The position numbers were made by a program, and so were the translations under genes. The notes beneath the pieces were generated by a model. The model did not search any database and was not told the DNA's origin. It saw nothing but the letters and a program-made list of their open reading frames with translations. This document shows positions 30,270 through 41,275 of a DNA stretch of 64,000 bases, piece by piece (the first letter of the stretch is position 1; every line of letters starts with the position of its first letter). This DNA is from Aspergillus flavus (Eukaryota > Ascomycota > Eurotiomycetes > Eurotiales > Aspergillaceae), in contig NC_092404.1 of assembly GCF_009017415.1 (NCBI RefSeq), forward strand, positions 2,666,001 to 2,730,000, in the 5' to 3' direction.

Positions 30270-32183
30270 TCACGACCCTGGGCTGTGAGTATTGGATTCA
30301 ACAGCTTGGATAGTGGTCACAGCACGGATTCTTCCACACATTATAACATTTTGCCCGAGCGGCACCCATTTCACCTCCCTCGGGTTGAGGGCAGCATTGG
30401 GCTTTCCTTGTTCATCACGCTTTGAATCCGGACTTACTGGCACCCCGCCACTGCCCAGATATGTCGGCGCGACAGTTACAATGATAGAGTCAATAAATTC
30501 CGTATATTCGGGGTTCAACAGCTCGCTCAACACAGTCCCACCACCTTCAATCATCACACTTTTGACCCCCTCCGACGCCAAGGCGCGTAAAATGGCTTCC
30601 CAGCGCAAACGCCAATTTTGATTATACTCCACAATTCGGAGAAAGTCACCTCCGTACCCTTTCAGCATCATCAATTTCTGAGGGTGGATTTGGGCCCCTG
30701 GTGATACAACCACCCATGGTGCCTTGCCTTTCCCTTCAACCGCTGTCCGCAGCATTCTGCATTCGGGATGAACGGGCCATCGCCCTGTCGGGTCGATTAT
30801 GACCGGCCGCGGTTGCCACATTCGCCCAAGACCGCCAAACCCTCCTGCACCTTCCAGCCTACAATTCAAGCCCGGGTTATCAGCCAGCACAGTCCCGACA
30901 CCTATCAAAATAGCATCATGGCGTGACCTTAGGTAATGCGTCATCAATTTTGCCTCCGGCCCAGAAAGCACTGTCTGCATTCCTGGGAGCAGTGATATTT
31001 TGGAATCCATGGATGATGCATATGACAAAGTAACGTGCGGAAACTGACGTCTCTCGTCATATTTTGGGAGATAGGGTTCGAGAAAATCTAAAGGAAACTG
31101 AGGGAACAGGAGCGTGTCTGGCGGTAGGGGAGAATCCTGATACGTTTTTGGTGGTGTTGGATTGGTTGGTGCTTTACAGTTACCATCAGTAACCCTTATC
31201 CTCACAATGCCATGGCCCTTCTGGTATTCATATCCATCATGGGATATGAGTTTAACTTCCGGGTTTTGTATTCTCCATTTCGCAGAGACATTGCGGACGT
31301 CCGTGACAGTGCAGAATTTCCCCCCTGCTTCGATAAGCTTCTCAGGTTCTTCCTGGAACTTCGTGTATATAGACGAAGGCAAATACCCTTTAATGGCCTC
31401 TTTGCGAGCAAATTCCATAAGCCCCGAATTACGCTTTACTTTGTCAATGTAATCAAGGTCATGCGAGTGTATAGGGCTGCTTCCAGGTGTTCTTGCGATA
31501 GTCACCGTGGAATAGGCTCCTTCGAAGCGCACAACTTTAATCTGAAAGTTGCAGATACCACCCTCACGTACCCTCTTTTTCCGAGGACGCTTACCCTCTG
31601 GTAGAGGTCGAGTCTCGGATGTGCGATGTGTTGGGCGTCGTAGACGACACATATAGTAGTCCGTTGTGCAGTGGCCTTCTTTGCTGGAGTTGGACCTTTG
31701 CTTAACCCACACATTATCGATGTATGGCCAGTATGTTTCAAATTCCTCGAGGCTAATCTCGATTGGATCTTTGCACTCAAACATCACTTGTCGTATTCTT
31801 GCGAGGTTTGGCGGGTTGTTTATAAGGTTGTAACTAGTTGGAGTGCCCGCATCCTCCGAGGGGCCAGCAGTGGCACAATTGCCATTCGACTCACTTGATC
31901 CAGCGTGTCGTAAAGTGGTCTCATTCTCAGCTGCCATAGTTTCATGAAAATTTGAAGCAACGTGGGGCCTTGAGCCATCTCCAGACTCTAGTGAGCTTGT
32001 TTGACTGCCGGGATTGTGCGTTGCAGTGTGATGGTGATTGCTCGCCTCCATCGTTTTTTCCGATATTGACTCCAGGGTAGGCGTTGCCAGTACAGTAGTT
32101 TCATTTTGTAAGGGATATGCGTCAGATTTGGAGGATAATGAATTTGCGCTCGTGGTTGACACGTCCGAATAGTCATGGCCCAT
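30270..32183 (-). CDS. rib7: Zinc-finger-like region fused to riboflavin reductase Rib7
   Basis: One uninterrupted frame of 637 aa. The C-terminal part (about 355-630) is Rib7, which reduces the ribosylamino-pyrimidine phosphate in the second step of fungal riboflavin synthesis. It shows FLEPYLPKY, LSGPEAKLMTHYLRSRHD, ILIGVGTVLADNPGLNCR and MIEGGGTVLSELLNPEY. The N-terminal part differs: residues 1-125 are Ser/Thr-rich and disordered-looking. Residues 130-330 resemble the N-terminal zinc domain of FAR1/MULE-type transposases, with C172, C179, C211 and H239-S-H241 plus a basic patch GKRPRKKRVREGG. No ATG lies just before the Rib7 part, and the linker intron I tested (a 47-nt GT-AG) would break the frame. 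The Rib7 call is firm; the fold of the N-terminal part is inference. Next upstream is NIC96, same strand. Confidence 0.85.
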   Translation of the reverse strand: MGHDYSDVSTTSANSLSSKSDAYPLQNETTVLATPTLESISEKTMEASNHHHTATHNPGSQTSSLESGDGSRPHVASNFHETMAAENETTLRHAGSSESNGNCATAGPSEDAGTPTSYNLINNPPNLARIRQVMFECKDPIEISLEEFETYWPYIDNVWVKQRSNSSKEGHCTTDYYMCRLRRPTHRTSETRPLPEGKRPRKKRVREGGICNFQIKVVRFEGAYSTVTIARTPGSSPIHSHDLDYIDKVKRNSGLMEFARKEAIKGYLPSSIYTKFQEEPEKLIEAGGKFCTVTDVRNVSAKWRIQNPEVKLISHDGYEYQKGHGIVRIRVTDGNCKAPTNPTPPKTYQDSPLPPDTLLFPQFPLDFLEPYLPKYDERRQFPHVTLSYASSMDSKISLLPGMQTVLSGPEAKLMTHYLRSRHDAILIGVGTVLADNPGLNCRLEGAGGFGGLGRMWQPRPVIIDPTGRWPVHPECRMLRTAVEGKGKAPWVVVSPGAQIHPQKLMMLKGYGGDFLRIVEYNQNWRLRWEAILRALASEGVKSVMIEGGGTVLSELLNPEYTEFIDSIIVTVAPTYLGSGGVPVSPDSKRDEQGKPNAALNPREVKWVPLGQNVIMCGRIRAVTTIQAVESNTHSPGS

Positions 32184-32676
32184 GTCGGGTGCTTAGAAAT
32201 TGGTCCCTAGTAGTCAAAGACTGTCCTGAGGTGCATGTACAAAACCTCGGTTTGGAGGGTCCCACATCGGTTGGCAATGATTTCAATTCATGATTAATCA
32301 ATGGTATAGATACATACATCAGTGGTAGGTTTAAGAACTGGAGAAATATAGGTAGGCTCGACGTTTCTTCTTAGTTTGCAATTGCCCCGTTCAGCGATCT
32401 TCTATGCTAAACGTTAGGTGTCGGTCTGCATCGCATTGACCTATCCGCCCAAGGAATCCTTGGCGCAACCTCGACGACCCCGGCGCGGAAAAAGTCCGCC
32501 TATAAGTTTACCCTCCGAGGTCCATCCGAGTAGATGTCTATATAGCACCAACACTACCTACAATTTGCACACATCATGATTCTGACCAATCCGCACACAG
32601 CTCGTACGAGGAACGATAGTAGTAAGTTAGGTAACACCAAGCATACTCTGCATAACAACTACCTAGTGGAAAACAT
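32184..32676. other. Intergenic between rib7 and NIC96
   Basis: 493 nt between two minus-strand genes; promoter of rib7 and 3' flank of NIC96. Nothing else seen. Confidence 0.5.
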
Positions 32677-35600
32677 TTAATATGCCCCGATTTCTGCGCC
32701 AGCACGGGCAAGCGTCTCGTAGACTCTGGGTGGCAATTTATACTTCACCATGCCAGAAAAGATCATAAGATCTTTGGCCATTACCAGTAACTCATCAGCT
32801 AGGCTTTGTCTGATTTCATTTTCGTATGTTCCAGAGCGCAGTCGTTCTCTTTCATGGCCAATACATGTGATGCTCCACATTACCACATGCCCAATGTTGC
32901 GAGAGATCATTGTGGGAAATGATGAGAATGCTTGAGCTGCGCTTCGGATATAGGGCACCGAGCCTCTAGCCCGAAGAGGAAGGATATTCAAGGCATTGAT
33001 GGCCTGCAACAACACTGTTAGAGACAAAAGCCTAGAGGGCAAAGGAAAGAAAGTAGAAAAGAGCAAGAGTCCTTCAATTTGTCATGGATGATGGTACTTA
33101 CATCCAGAGCTGGAGTCCATTTTCCTGCTTCAACCTCAGCTTTGGCTTCCATCATTTGAAGCAACAAACCACATGCATCACGATTGACTGGGCGGATTCG
33201 TTGGTAGTACAGAGCATTCATATTGTAAATACTTATAATGTTTCTTGCCAGAGCCACTGGGTCTTCCACTGCCGTCAAGCTGAGGCTACTGCCAGGTTCC
33301 CTAAGAGCCTCTTGCCCAGAGGCTTGGGCATCCTGCTGTTTTGTCCGTGGTTGTAATGGCTGCAGCTTCAAGGAAGGACCCCCCAGTTCGACAGCCACAG
33401 AATCAGACAGTGCTCTGTTGATGATATCAATCACACGATCGTAGTCTTCAGCGAGATGGTACAAGAGGACGGCATCCGTGATTAAGCCCTTGTCATCAGC
33501 CACAGCTGCCGCTTGCACAGTTATGGTTTTCAAAAACTCCTCTTGATCTACCAACTTGATCAAGCCAATCCGTTGTTCGATTAGCCCCTTGACTCTGGTT
33601 CCATCGGAACGTACATCCCCAAGCAACCTGGCGAATTCCCGGGTCTCCAAGATATATTCGCGCAATGCTTCGTGACACACCGAGGCTTGAGACTTTCCTA
33701 AGGATCCTGGAAGGTCGGCGTTAAGGCAAAGCAAGGAGAAGTAATCAATTGCTGCCTCCACGAGTCCGGTACGGAATTCCTTTGTGTATTGTATGACGAG
33801 ATAGCCGAAGTTGATCTGTGGATATTGTTTCACAGTGAATGATACTGCTTCTGTTAGAAAATCCATATGCAGCCAGGGCAGAGAAAAGCGAAGGCCAATG
33901 TTACTTACGAATTTCTTCACCTGAAGTGTAAAAATCAGATACGCGCAAAAGGCCATAGTAGGCCAAAGCAATTGCAAAGTGCACAGCGCTGACTGGGGCG
34001 TAAGAACCGAGGTAGGAGACAGCTTGTTCAAACATTCCTCCCAGGATTTGTAGGAGGAAAAAAGTTCCATAGCCGCCAGGTCCCTCTTGGCCCTTCCCGA
34101 AAACTCGCTGCCCGATTTCAGCAATATCTGTCTGTATATCCTCCAGCCCAAAAACATCTCCTGCAACCTCTTCAACACGATCATCTTCTCTAGCCAAGCT
34201 GAACTGCAACCACATCCAGTCTTCAACACTTTGGTTTACACCTTCCAAGCGTCGGCGACTAAGGTCACAGCGTCCGATAATCTTGTAACAAGCCATCCGA
34301 TAAGGATCGACAGTATTATCAGGAGCATTGCGTGATCGTTGTTGATACTCACCGTTGATTTTTTGCTGTAGGTCCCTTGGTAAACGTCTATTCTGTGCGT
34401 AAGTTGTCATATAAGTCACGAATTTATGATCCAATGACCGGAACCCAGGATCTTGGCTAACATATTCTGCAGCCTCAGTAATGAACCCACACCGGAGAAG
34501 ATAGAATATGAGGATCCAGCAATAATCTTGACCAACCATTTGCAACTCTGTCCCGTCGGGAGCGAGATCCTTCCTCACCGCTCTAAGTCGAATATAGGCG
34601 CGAATCTTATTGATCACAGTTGGTATTCCACCAAGCTGCGCTTCTCGAGGGTTTTTAGCAATCACACTTTCAACTTCATTATAGAATAGATTCTCGAGAA
34701 ACGTCCTGGACCCATCCACAATCCTCTTCCTCAAGCTAATAGCACGGCGCGAGGCCGGTGCTTCTTCCAGATAATCCTCAGAAAATTGGCGTTCCTTCAA
34801 TGCACCCGGATCTGACGTGTTTACAATGTTTGGAGTTTCTTGGACAATGCTTATCAGCGCATGGTAAGCGTCAAAGAGTTGCCGGGGAACCTTATGCTGT
34901 CAGCTGAGAATATAAATTCCAATCAAGTCAACTTACATCGCCTCCGACATGGCTTTCAACTTCGGAGAATTCGTGGAGGATAGGGAAAGTATGTGCTTGG
35001 AGTCTAGCGGAGTTTAACAATTGAACCTTATCCGCATAGCGGCCCATCTTTTCCCGTAAGAAATGAAGATCTGAAGACTGAGTCCCGGATGCCTCGCTTC
35101 GTTCTATCGGGGCTTCAAAGAATCGACGGCTCGCCGTTCCAGTGCCGGGTACACCAATAACTGATTTCTCCATACCAGAGCGCCCAAAGACACTCCTATG
35201 GGTGACGCCTGGGGCGGTGTCGCTTGATGTGGCACCAAGTTGTTGTTTCGACTGTCGCATAGAACGACCGAACGCGCCTCTTCCATCACCGGTATTATCA
35301 TCCTTCTGTGCCAGACCGAAATGCTGGAAAATTCTCCGTCGTTGCTCTTCCCAATCTAAATCGACCTTTTCCTCCAAGAATATATCGAAATCTCTATGGA
35401 TACGAGTAAGACTCTCTGCAATCATTGCATGGCGGCCGCGTTGTTGTATATTGCGCAAAAACTTTTGATTGTCGGGGTCAAAACTCTCCTGTTCTTTCGT
35501 AGGGCCTGATACCAAGGCTTGGTGGTCTAAAGATCTAAGATCCCGCAAAGTATGTCCTGGTGAAACTCCAGATGCAGCAAGGAGATAGTGACTGTTATGA

Positions 35601-36098
35601 TTCACAATTAGTTATTTTGTAAAGCCATGGAAGGGATACTAAATCTGATGAATATACATACGCTTTACTGTTCTGTATATGTTGTGGACCCTTTGTTCCA
35701 CCATTACCAAGTTCTCTTGCTTTTCTTCGGATATCATCGAGGCCTAATTGAAGACTAGGTAGCTCTTCGTAATTGCTGCTTCGCCCTATTGTAGAAAGTG
35801 GTCGTTTTTTACCACGCTCCAACAAGCTGTTGAAAAACGCTGGCTGCGTGGATTGATTAGGAGGCCGTGAGGATTGGGTTACATTAGCCTGCATCTGGCT
35901 CTGCCCAAGATTTGAAGATGGGTTAGACTGTTGCTGGGGTTGCGGCTGTCCGCTAAAAAGTGATCCAGTTGATTGACCCTGAGTGAATGTATTCCCTACA
36001 GAATTCATAGGGCTATTCGTCGTAAAGAGGGCCGATGGCTGTGTGGTGGCTCCCAGTGCACCCCCTCCAAATAATGAATTTGAGCTTGTGGATGCCAT
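32677..36098 (-). CDS. nic96: Nucleoporin Nic96 (Nup93)
   Basis: Inner-ring scaffold nucleoporin that anchors the Nsp1 channel complex in the nuclear pore. Exons on the minus strand are 36098-35662, 35591-34937, 34890-33909, 33850-33102 and 33003-32677, giving about 1,049 aa by my joins. The N-terminus has FG/GLFG-like and Gln/Asn-rich sequence (SNSLFGGGALG, GSLFSGQPQPQQQ). The Nic96 helical solenoid follows, with RIVDGSRTFLENLFYNEVES, AFCAY-like helices, FTVKQYPQINFGYLVIQYTKEFR and ALDAINALNILPLR. The protein is longer than yeast Nic96 (839 aa), mostly at the N-terminus. The third intron (33908-33851) is the least certain join. Divergent from COX16. Confidence 0.9.
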
Positions 36099-36537
36099 TG
36101 AGCAATAAAAATAGAGAAAAAGGACCTTTTAGCAATCATAACAGTGTTGGTGTTAGTGAATGAACCCTGTTTCATAAGAAAGTGGGGTAGAATTATACAA
36201 AAGCCAGTGGATGGAGGAAAATGCTCACTGTTCTAGTCACACCAGACAATCTTGGACATCGGACTTGGTAGTTCTGTTGTAGGCCTTTGCACTTGATGTT
36301 TAGAAACAGCTCTGCCGCGAACTGTATTTCCAAAACCAGCTTATCCCGGAATTTCTATTTCACCGAATGCTCAGTTCTCAAGTCCACAGATGGTGTGTGC
36401 CTTAGGCTCACTAAAAAAAGAAAAAGAAAAGCTCTTTCTACAGCAACACAATCCAGGTTTAATTAAGAGCAGAGTAGTACAACACTTCCTATCTTCTTGT
36501 CCCTAGACTTCCCTACATTCTCATATTAGTTTCGGCA
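36099..36537. promoter_or_regulatory. Divergent NIC96/COX16 promoter region
   Basis: 439 nt between divergent start codons. Purine tract at about 36411-36430. No specific site claimed. Confidence 0.45.
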
Positions 36538-37001
36538 ATGCCCGTATTCCAAAGCAAAACGTTCCGTCGTGCTACAACAGCTTCGTCTTCACTCGGGGAG
36601 CGGATCGGCGAGACCTACCGCGCTAGATTGCCCAAGCATCCGTTTCTTCTCTTTGGGTTCCCCTTTGTTATGATAATAGTCGCCGGGTCATTTGCTTTGA
36701 CCCCTGCTGCTGCCCTGAGATATGAACGGTACGATCGCAAGGTGCAGCAATTAAGCCAAGAGGAAGCAATGAATTTAGGGCTGAGAGGGCCAGATGGGGA
36801 AGAGGGAATCAAAAGGAACCCTCGAAGACGGATAATTGGAGATGAGAGGGAAGAGTACTATGTAAGTTGAACTATTAACCTATCATTATTGAAGGGCACG
36901 CCATTAACAAACTTCTGCAGAGGCTCATGGCCAAAGATTTGGACAACTGGGAGCAGAAAAGGGTGCAAAGATTTAAGGGTGAACCTGATGGGAAATTGTG
37001 A
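36538..37001 (+). CDS. cox16: Cytochrome c oxidase assembly protein Cox16
   Basis: Inner-membrane protein needed to assemble complex IV, acting around Cox1 and Cox2 maturation. Exons 36538-36861 and 36921-37001 give 134 aa. One membrane helix (FLLFGFPFVMIIVAGSFAL) follows a basic N-terminus. The typical RYERYDRKVQQL comes next and the end DLDNWEQKRVQRFKGEPDGK is the conserved Cox16 C-terminus. The second exon starts after CTGCAG at 36920. Divergent from NIC96. Confidence 0.94.
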
Positions 37002-39031
37002 ATTAACCTTGTTGAGTACTATCATACTACATATTCAGCATTCTGATTATCTCGCCTGTTGGCTGTTTCCGCATTTGTTCATCACAAGAGCTCTGCAGCT
37101 GATCAGTTTGCTTCTGTTTCTATATAGATACAGTCCCCTCTTTCCTCTCTCCCACTTGCTCTTGTACTTGCCAAACAGCCTTTGTGGGCCTAACTATCAT
37201 GTACACATAACAACCGTTTCGCATGCACTCATTTGGTGGTTTCCATACATAAAAGTCTGCCGCTTCTTTTATAGCATCTCCGTGTGTCAGCAGCCTCTCT
37301 CCGTAGCATTATTTGAAATTGGAAGCCCCCCACCCTATGTACCTACCCAGTAGTTGTAAGAGGTGACAACTAAAACATCATAAAAGTGAACCTAATGGGT
37401 TGAATTGCCTTGACACTTTATTTTGTCCCCCTCGTCTTCCCCACCCCTAAAGCCAAGAAATAAAGATGACACTCATTTATAATATTCATCACTATTATAT
37501 ATACATATGCCCAGACTGCAGAACTATCAGCGTAGATAGGATTGAGTAGGCTGGTATGTCGTTGTCACATCCAAAGAGGACTTGGAAAATAAACAAATTG
37601 CAACAACCACAAGCCACACAACTGTGGTAGATTTAACTGCAAAGCGTATATTATTCTAGGTCCCTACGTACTACTATACTTTATAACCAAAAACAAATTA
37701 TCTTCATTATATGAACTTTTTTTCTTTTCTTCTTCGGTGATCTTCTCTAAGAAGTTGGACGATTTAAAAATACAACCTTTCTCAACTTCATTTATTATCC
37801 GCTGTGTGGTTGGTATGGGATTTGTTAATGTTTGTACTGCGGCAGCCTGAGCAACTGAGTATGCCACCGTACTCCGGAGTATGTACAATGATGACCAGTA
37901 AAATTTATAATAGGATACTTTCAGCTATATACTGTATAATAACAACATCGTCAGTTATGGCCGACGCGACCTAACTCTTAACTACATCAGAAATATATTA
38001 GAAGACAGATATTTGGGAATTAACCCTATGCTCCTCGTATTTTGGTTGCTATGACTAGTCAACTAACGGATGGCCGTGGTGACTGATCCAAGATAAATCA
38101 TAATAGGGAGCAGATTTAAGAATGAAAACAGTTTATAATGTTGCCACCGCGCTTTCTTCCACCTTCGTCAGGTTCCTTGATGAGAAGATCCAGACCGGCC
38201 TCCTGCCTCATGAGTTTTGGCTTTTCTGCACAATTTCGCCGCTTCGCGGCCCTCTTTCTACCCACCATCTACGTCATACCCAGAGAACGTCTTAGTTCCT
38301 TCAGTTTTCTTCACCACTCATTCGCCCTACCTGAAATTTCTCGCTTATTGACCCGTTTCCCCTTCGTGCTCAATGATGGTAATGGACCAGTGATTGGCAC
38401 TGTGTATCAGCCAAACCCCCTCCTTTCCCCCACTTTTTATTTCTAGGACGTCGATTGGCTCAGGAACTCCGTCTGGAGTTGAGCGTGCGATCATTTTTTG
38501 GGCCCCCTTATGTGAGATGCGAGCCACAACCGCCGCTGTGGCCAGAACTTCATCCACCTTCAGTACCCAATTTTGTCGCCTTGTATTCGAGGTAGACTGC
38601 TAAGCCCCGGAAAACCTAAGATTCTCCTTTTCTTTTACCGTACTGATGGTTTTTATCTACTTGTGATTCGACCTTTTTTTTTGGAAGATCGTCTGGCCTT
38701 ATCCAACGTTGCCCCCATCAAAGACTTGCTGGATCTATCGAGAATATCAACCCTTGCGCATAGACTGGTTGTGCAATTCAGCGTGTTCTTTACTGTCAAA
38801 TATCAACAGCACTCGGACACGGTGCTAGTTAAATGTGATAGGGACTAGAGTGCATTGCTTCTAGGCTGATTAGTTCTGTTGGAGAAGTCCTCAGGAAAGT
38901 GCCCGGCTGCTGGGTGTTCCCACTAGAAAATTCGAGTCATCTCGAGATGGCAAGCGGGCTTTCTAACTAATTTGAGCACCCGAGCGTTATTGGAAAAGCA
39001 AGGGAAAGAACGTTGTGTATGTGAAGGAAAT
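37002..39031. other. 2 kb without a gene before the phosphatase
   Basis: Begins with the COX16 3' flank. The part at about 37440-38100 is AT-rich and includes the palindrome TACTCCGGAGTA at 37870-37881. The part at 38130-38700 is pyrimidine-rich with open frames of no recognisable family, and probably belongs to the 5' leader or promoter of the phosphatase gene. Confidence 0.45.
37870..37881. repeat. Palindrome TACTCCGGAGTA
   Basis: A perfect 12-bp palindrome made of both half-forms of the recurrent TACGGAGTA motif. It lies in an AT-rich gap. Confidence 0.6.
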
Positions 39032-41275
39032 ATGTCTGCTATGACGGGTCCGAGATCACCTACTTCTCCGTGGCCTCAGGAGCCACCAAACCTACAAATT
39101 ACAGGCCACCCTACCTCAGCAGCAATTTTTTCGTTGTGTGACCCTCATCAGTCTCCACTCAACTCCAGCCTTAGTCCTCGCAATACAGTCCCTGAACGTT
39201 CGGGTCCTAATTATTTCTCTATCAGCGTAGAGAGTTCCACCACTCCTAGAAAGACTGGTGATACGCTCTCTTATGCCCAATCTTCAATCCCTAGTCCGAA
39301 ACCACACCTATTACCCACGAAGGCTGTGCTCCATGATTATGCGAATCACACAGGAACTGGCTCAACCGTTGACGAACGCAGAGCGTCTGTGATCTACAGA
39401 CGCTCTTTAAGTCGTGTCTTGCCGAAAAAGGATTTTATTCCTGACCGATCTCATACCTCTACGAACCTAACTTCTGAAAGTGGTCGCGCCGTTGCAGTTG
39501 AACGCTGTGCTGAGTTACTAGAATCCTCACCCAATGATGTCATGCTGCTAGATGTGCGGCCATATGCGCATTTTGCGAAAGGGAGCATTAAGGGATCATT
39601 GAATCTTTGCATACCAACGACTTTATTGAAGCGTCCTTCGTTTGATACACAAAAGTTGGCAAATACTTTCACAAATCACGTGGACAAGATGAATTTTGCG
39701 AGGTGGAAATATTGCCGTTATATCATTGTCTATGATGCAGGGACTTCTGACATGAATGATGCGGGGCCTCTAGTTAATGTGCTGAAAAAGTTCACGACCG
39801 AAGGATGGGATGGGGACGGGCTGATACTTAGGGGTGGGTTCGACTCATTTTCGAACCGATTCCCCGCTCTCCTGCAACAGCAAAGTTCGCCTGCAAAACC
39901 ATCAAAAAAGCCAACTTCAATGCATATAGACCTACCATCTGTTGCCCCAATTGCTGGGGGCTGTGCTTTGCCTGATTCCTCACATCCTACGATCCCCTTT
40001 TTTGGGAACATCCGGCAGCACATGGATCTTCTTGGTGGTGTCGGACAAATCCCTCTCCAGCTACCCGAGAATCTGACAGAATCGTTGAGGCAGTCACTAC
40101 CACCTTGGCTGCGGGAAGCGACAGATCCAGCAGACCAAGGCCGTGGCGTTTCAGAGAAATTCTTAGAACTCGAGAAAAAAGAATTAGAACGCATGAAACA
40201 AGCCCTGACTTATGACAAGTCTTCCGATACTTCAGCAGGCGGTGTTTTCCCGGAGAAGTTCCGTGTCGCAGGTATCGAGAAAGGCACAAAGAACAGATAT
40301 AACGACATTTATCCTTTTGACCACTCCCGAGTGAAGTTGCAGGATGTGCCGCCTGGGGAGTGTGATTACGTAAATGCAAACTTTATGAAAGCAGAGTATG
40401 GCACTAAACGCTACATAGCTACTCAAGCCCCTGTGCCTGATACATTTACTGTGAGTTCCACCGATTCCCCAGTATCCGGTCTTTCTTATGCTCGTTCTCT
40501 GCAAACCCTTCTGCCAGCCCTGATATTAGTTTGGCTTACGAGGTCTCAGGATTTCTGGCGTGTCATCTGGGAACAAGATGTCAGGCTCGTCGTTACGTTG
40601 ACTGCAGAGTTCGAAAGAGGCCAGATTAAGTGCCACCCATATTGGGAGTCTGGGAAATATGGGCCTCTTCAAGTCAACAATTTTTCCCAAAAATACCTCG
40701 ATATAGATTCTCCAGATTCGCAGGAAGTCAGTTCTCCATTCAAAACAAGCGAGGATTCCGCTAAACCTTACATCATTGTACGGCATTTTGGTTTGTCGCA
40801 TTCGGCTTTTCCATTTCAGCCACTGCGTGAAGTAACGCAGTTGCAATATCCATGTTGGCCAGATTTTGGCACCACCTCACAACCTGCCCATCTACTTAAG
40901 CTGATTGAACAGTGTGATAAAGTCACAAGTGCATCTCCCAGTCGTGACGTAGGGGCAACTGGGCGGAGGCCAGTGTTGGTTCACTGCAGTGCGGGGTGTG
41001 GCCGTACGGGGACCTTCTGTACCGTTGATAGTGTGCTGGACATGCTGAAGCGAACACCCGCAGAGAATACAGCACACTCGCAGAACTCTCCAACGGTTGA
41101 TCATTCTGACCACGACTGCGTGTACGATGGGAAACTGGACCTCATTGCCAAAACCGTAGCTGACTTTCGTACACAAAGACCTAGTATGGTCCAGAACTTG
41201 AGTCAGTTCGTCCTGTGCTACGAGAGCGTTCTAGAGTGGTTCGTCTCTCGGATGGAAAATAAAAGCTTGGCATAG
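39032..41275 (+). CDS. Protein tyrosine phosphatase, Pyp1/Ptp2 type
   Basis: Phosphatase of the fungal Pyp1/Pyp2/Ptp2/Ptp3 group, which switch off stress MAP kinases (Sty1/Hog1/SakA). Exons 39032-40450 and 40550-41275 give 714 aa. Residues about 150-285 form a rhodanese-like domain (DVMLLDVRPYAHFAKGSIKG to LILRGGFDSF). Its catalytic Cys position reads YIIVYDAG, so it is a docking rather than catalytic module. The PTP domain (about 405-700) has NRYNDIYPFDHSRVKL, YVNANF, YIATQAPVPDTF, WPDFGTTSQP (WPD loop) and HCSAGCGRTG (CX5R active site). The 99-nt intron at 40451-40549 has no stop and is a multiple of three, so the frame stays open through it. I call it an intron because it interrupts PDTFxDFWRVIWEQ, which is continuous in the family. 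An earlier start is possible. Confidence 0.9.
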   Translation: MSAMTGPRSPTSPWPQEPPNLQITGHPTSAAIFSLCDPHQSPLNSSLSPRNTVPERSGPNYFSISVESSTTPRKTGDTLSYAQSSIPSPKPHLLPTKAVLHDYANHTGTGSTVDERRASVIYRRSLSRVLPKKDFIPDRSHTSTNLTSESGRAVAVERCAELLESSPNDVMLLDVRPYAHFAKGSIKGSLNLCIPTTLLKRPSFDTQKLANTFTNHVDKMNFARWKYCRYIIVYDAGTSDMNDAGPLVNVLKKFTTEGWDGDGLILRGGFDSFSNRFPALLQQQSSPAKPSKKPTSMHIDLPSVAPIAGGCALPDSSHPTIPFFGNIRQHMDLLGGVGQIPLQLPENLTESLRQSLPPWLREATDPADQGRGVSEKFLELEKKELERMKQALTYDKSSDTSAGGVFPEKFRVAGIEKGTKNRYNDIYPFDHSRVKLQDVPPGECDYVNANFMKAEYGTKRYIATQAPVPDTFTVSSTDSPVSGLSYARSLQTLLPALILVWLTRSQDFWRVIWEQDVRLVVTLTAEFERGQIKCHPYWESGKYGPLQVNNFSQKYLDIDSPDSQEVSSPFKTSEDSAKPYIIVRHFGLSHSAFPFQPLREVTQLQYPCWPDFGTTSQPAHLLKLIEQCDKVTSASPSRDVGATGRRPVLVHCSAGCGRTGTFCTVDSVLDMLKRTPAENTAHSQNSPTVDHSDHDCVYDGKLDLIAKTVADFRTQRPSMVQNLSQFVLCYESVLEWFVSRMENKSLA

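Noticed and set aside
31142..31188. Possible 47-nt GT-AG intron in the linker between the two parts of the RIB7 fusion
   Set aside because: It is not a multiple of three and would take the Rib7 part out of frame.
38345..38557. Minus-strand frame within the phosphatase upstream region
   Set aside because: No recognised family, no good start context, and it overlaps a likely 5' leader.
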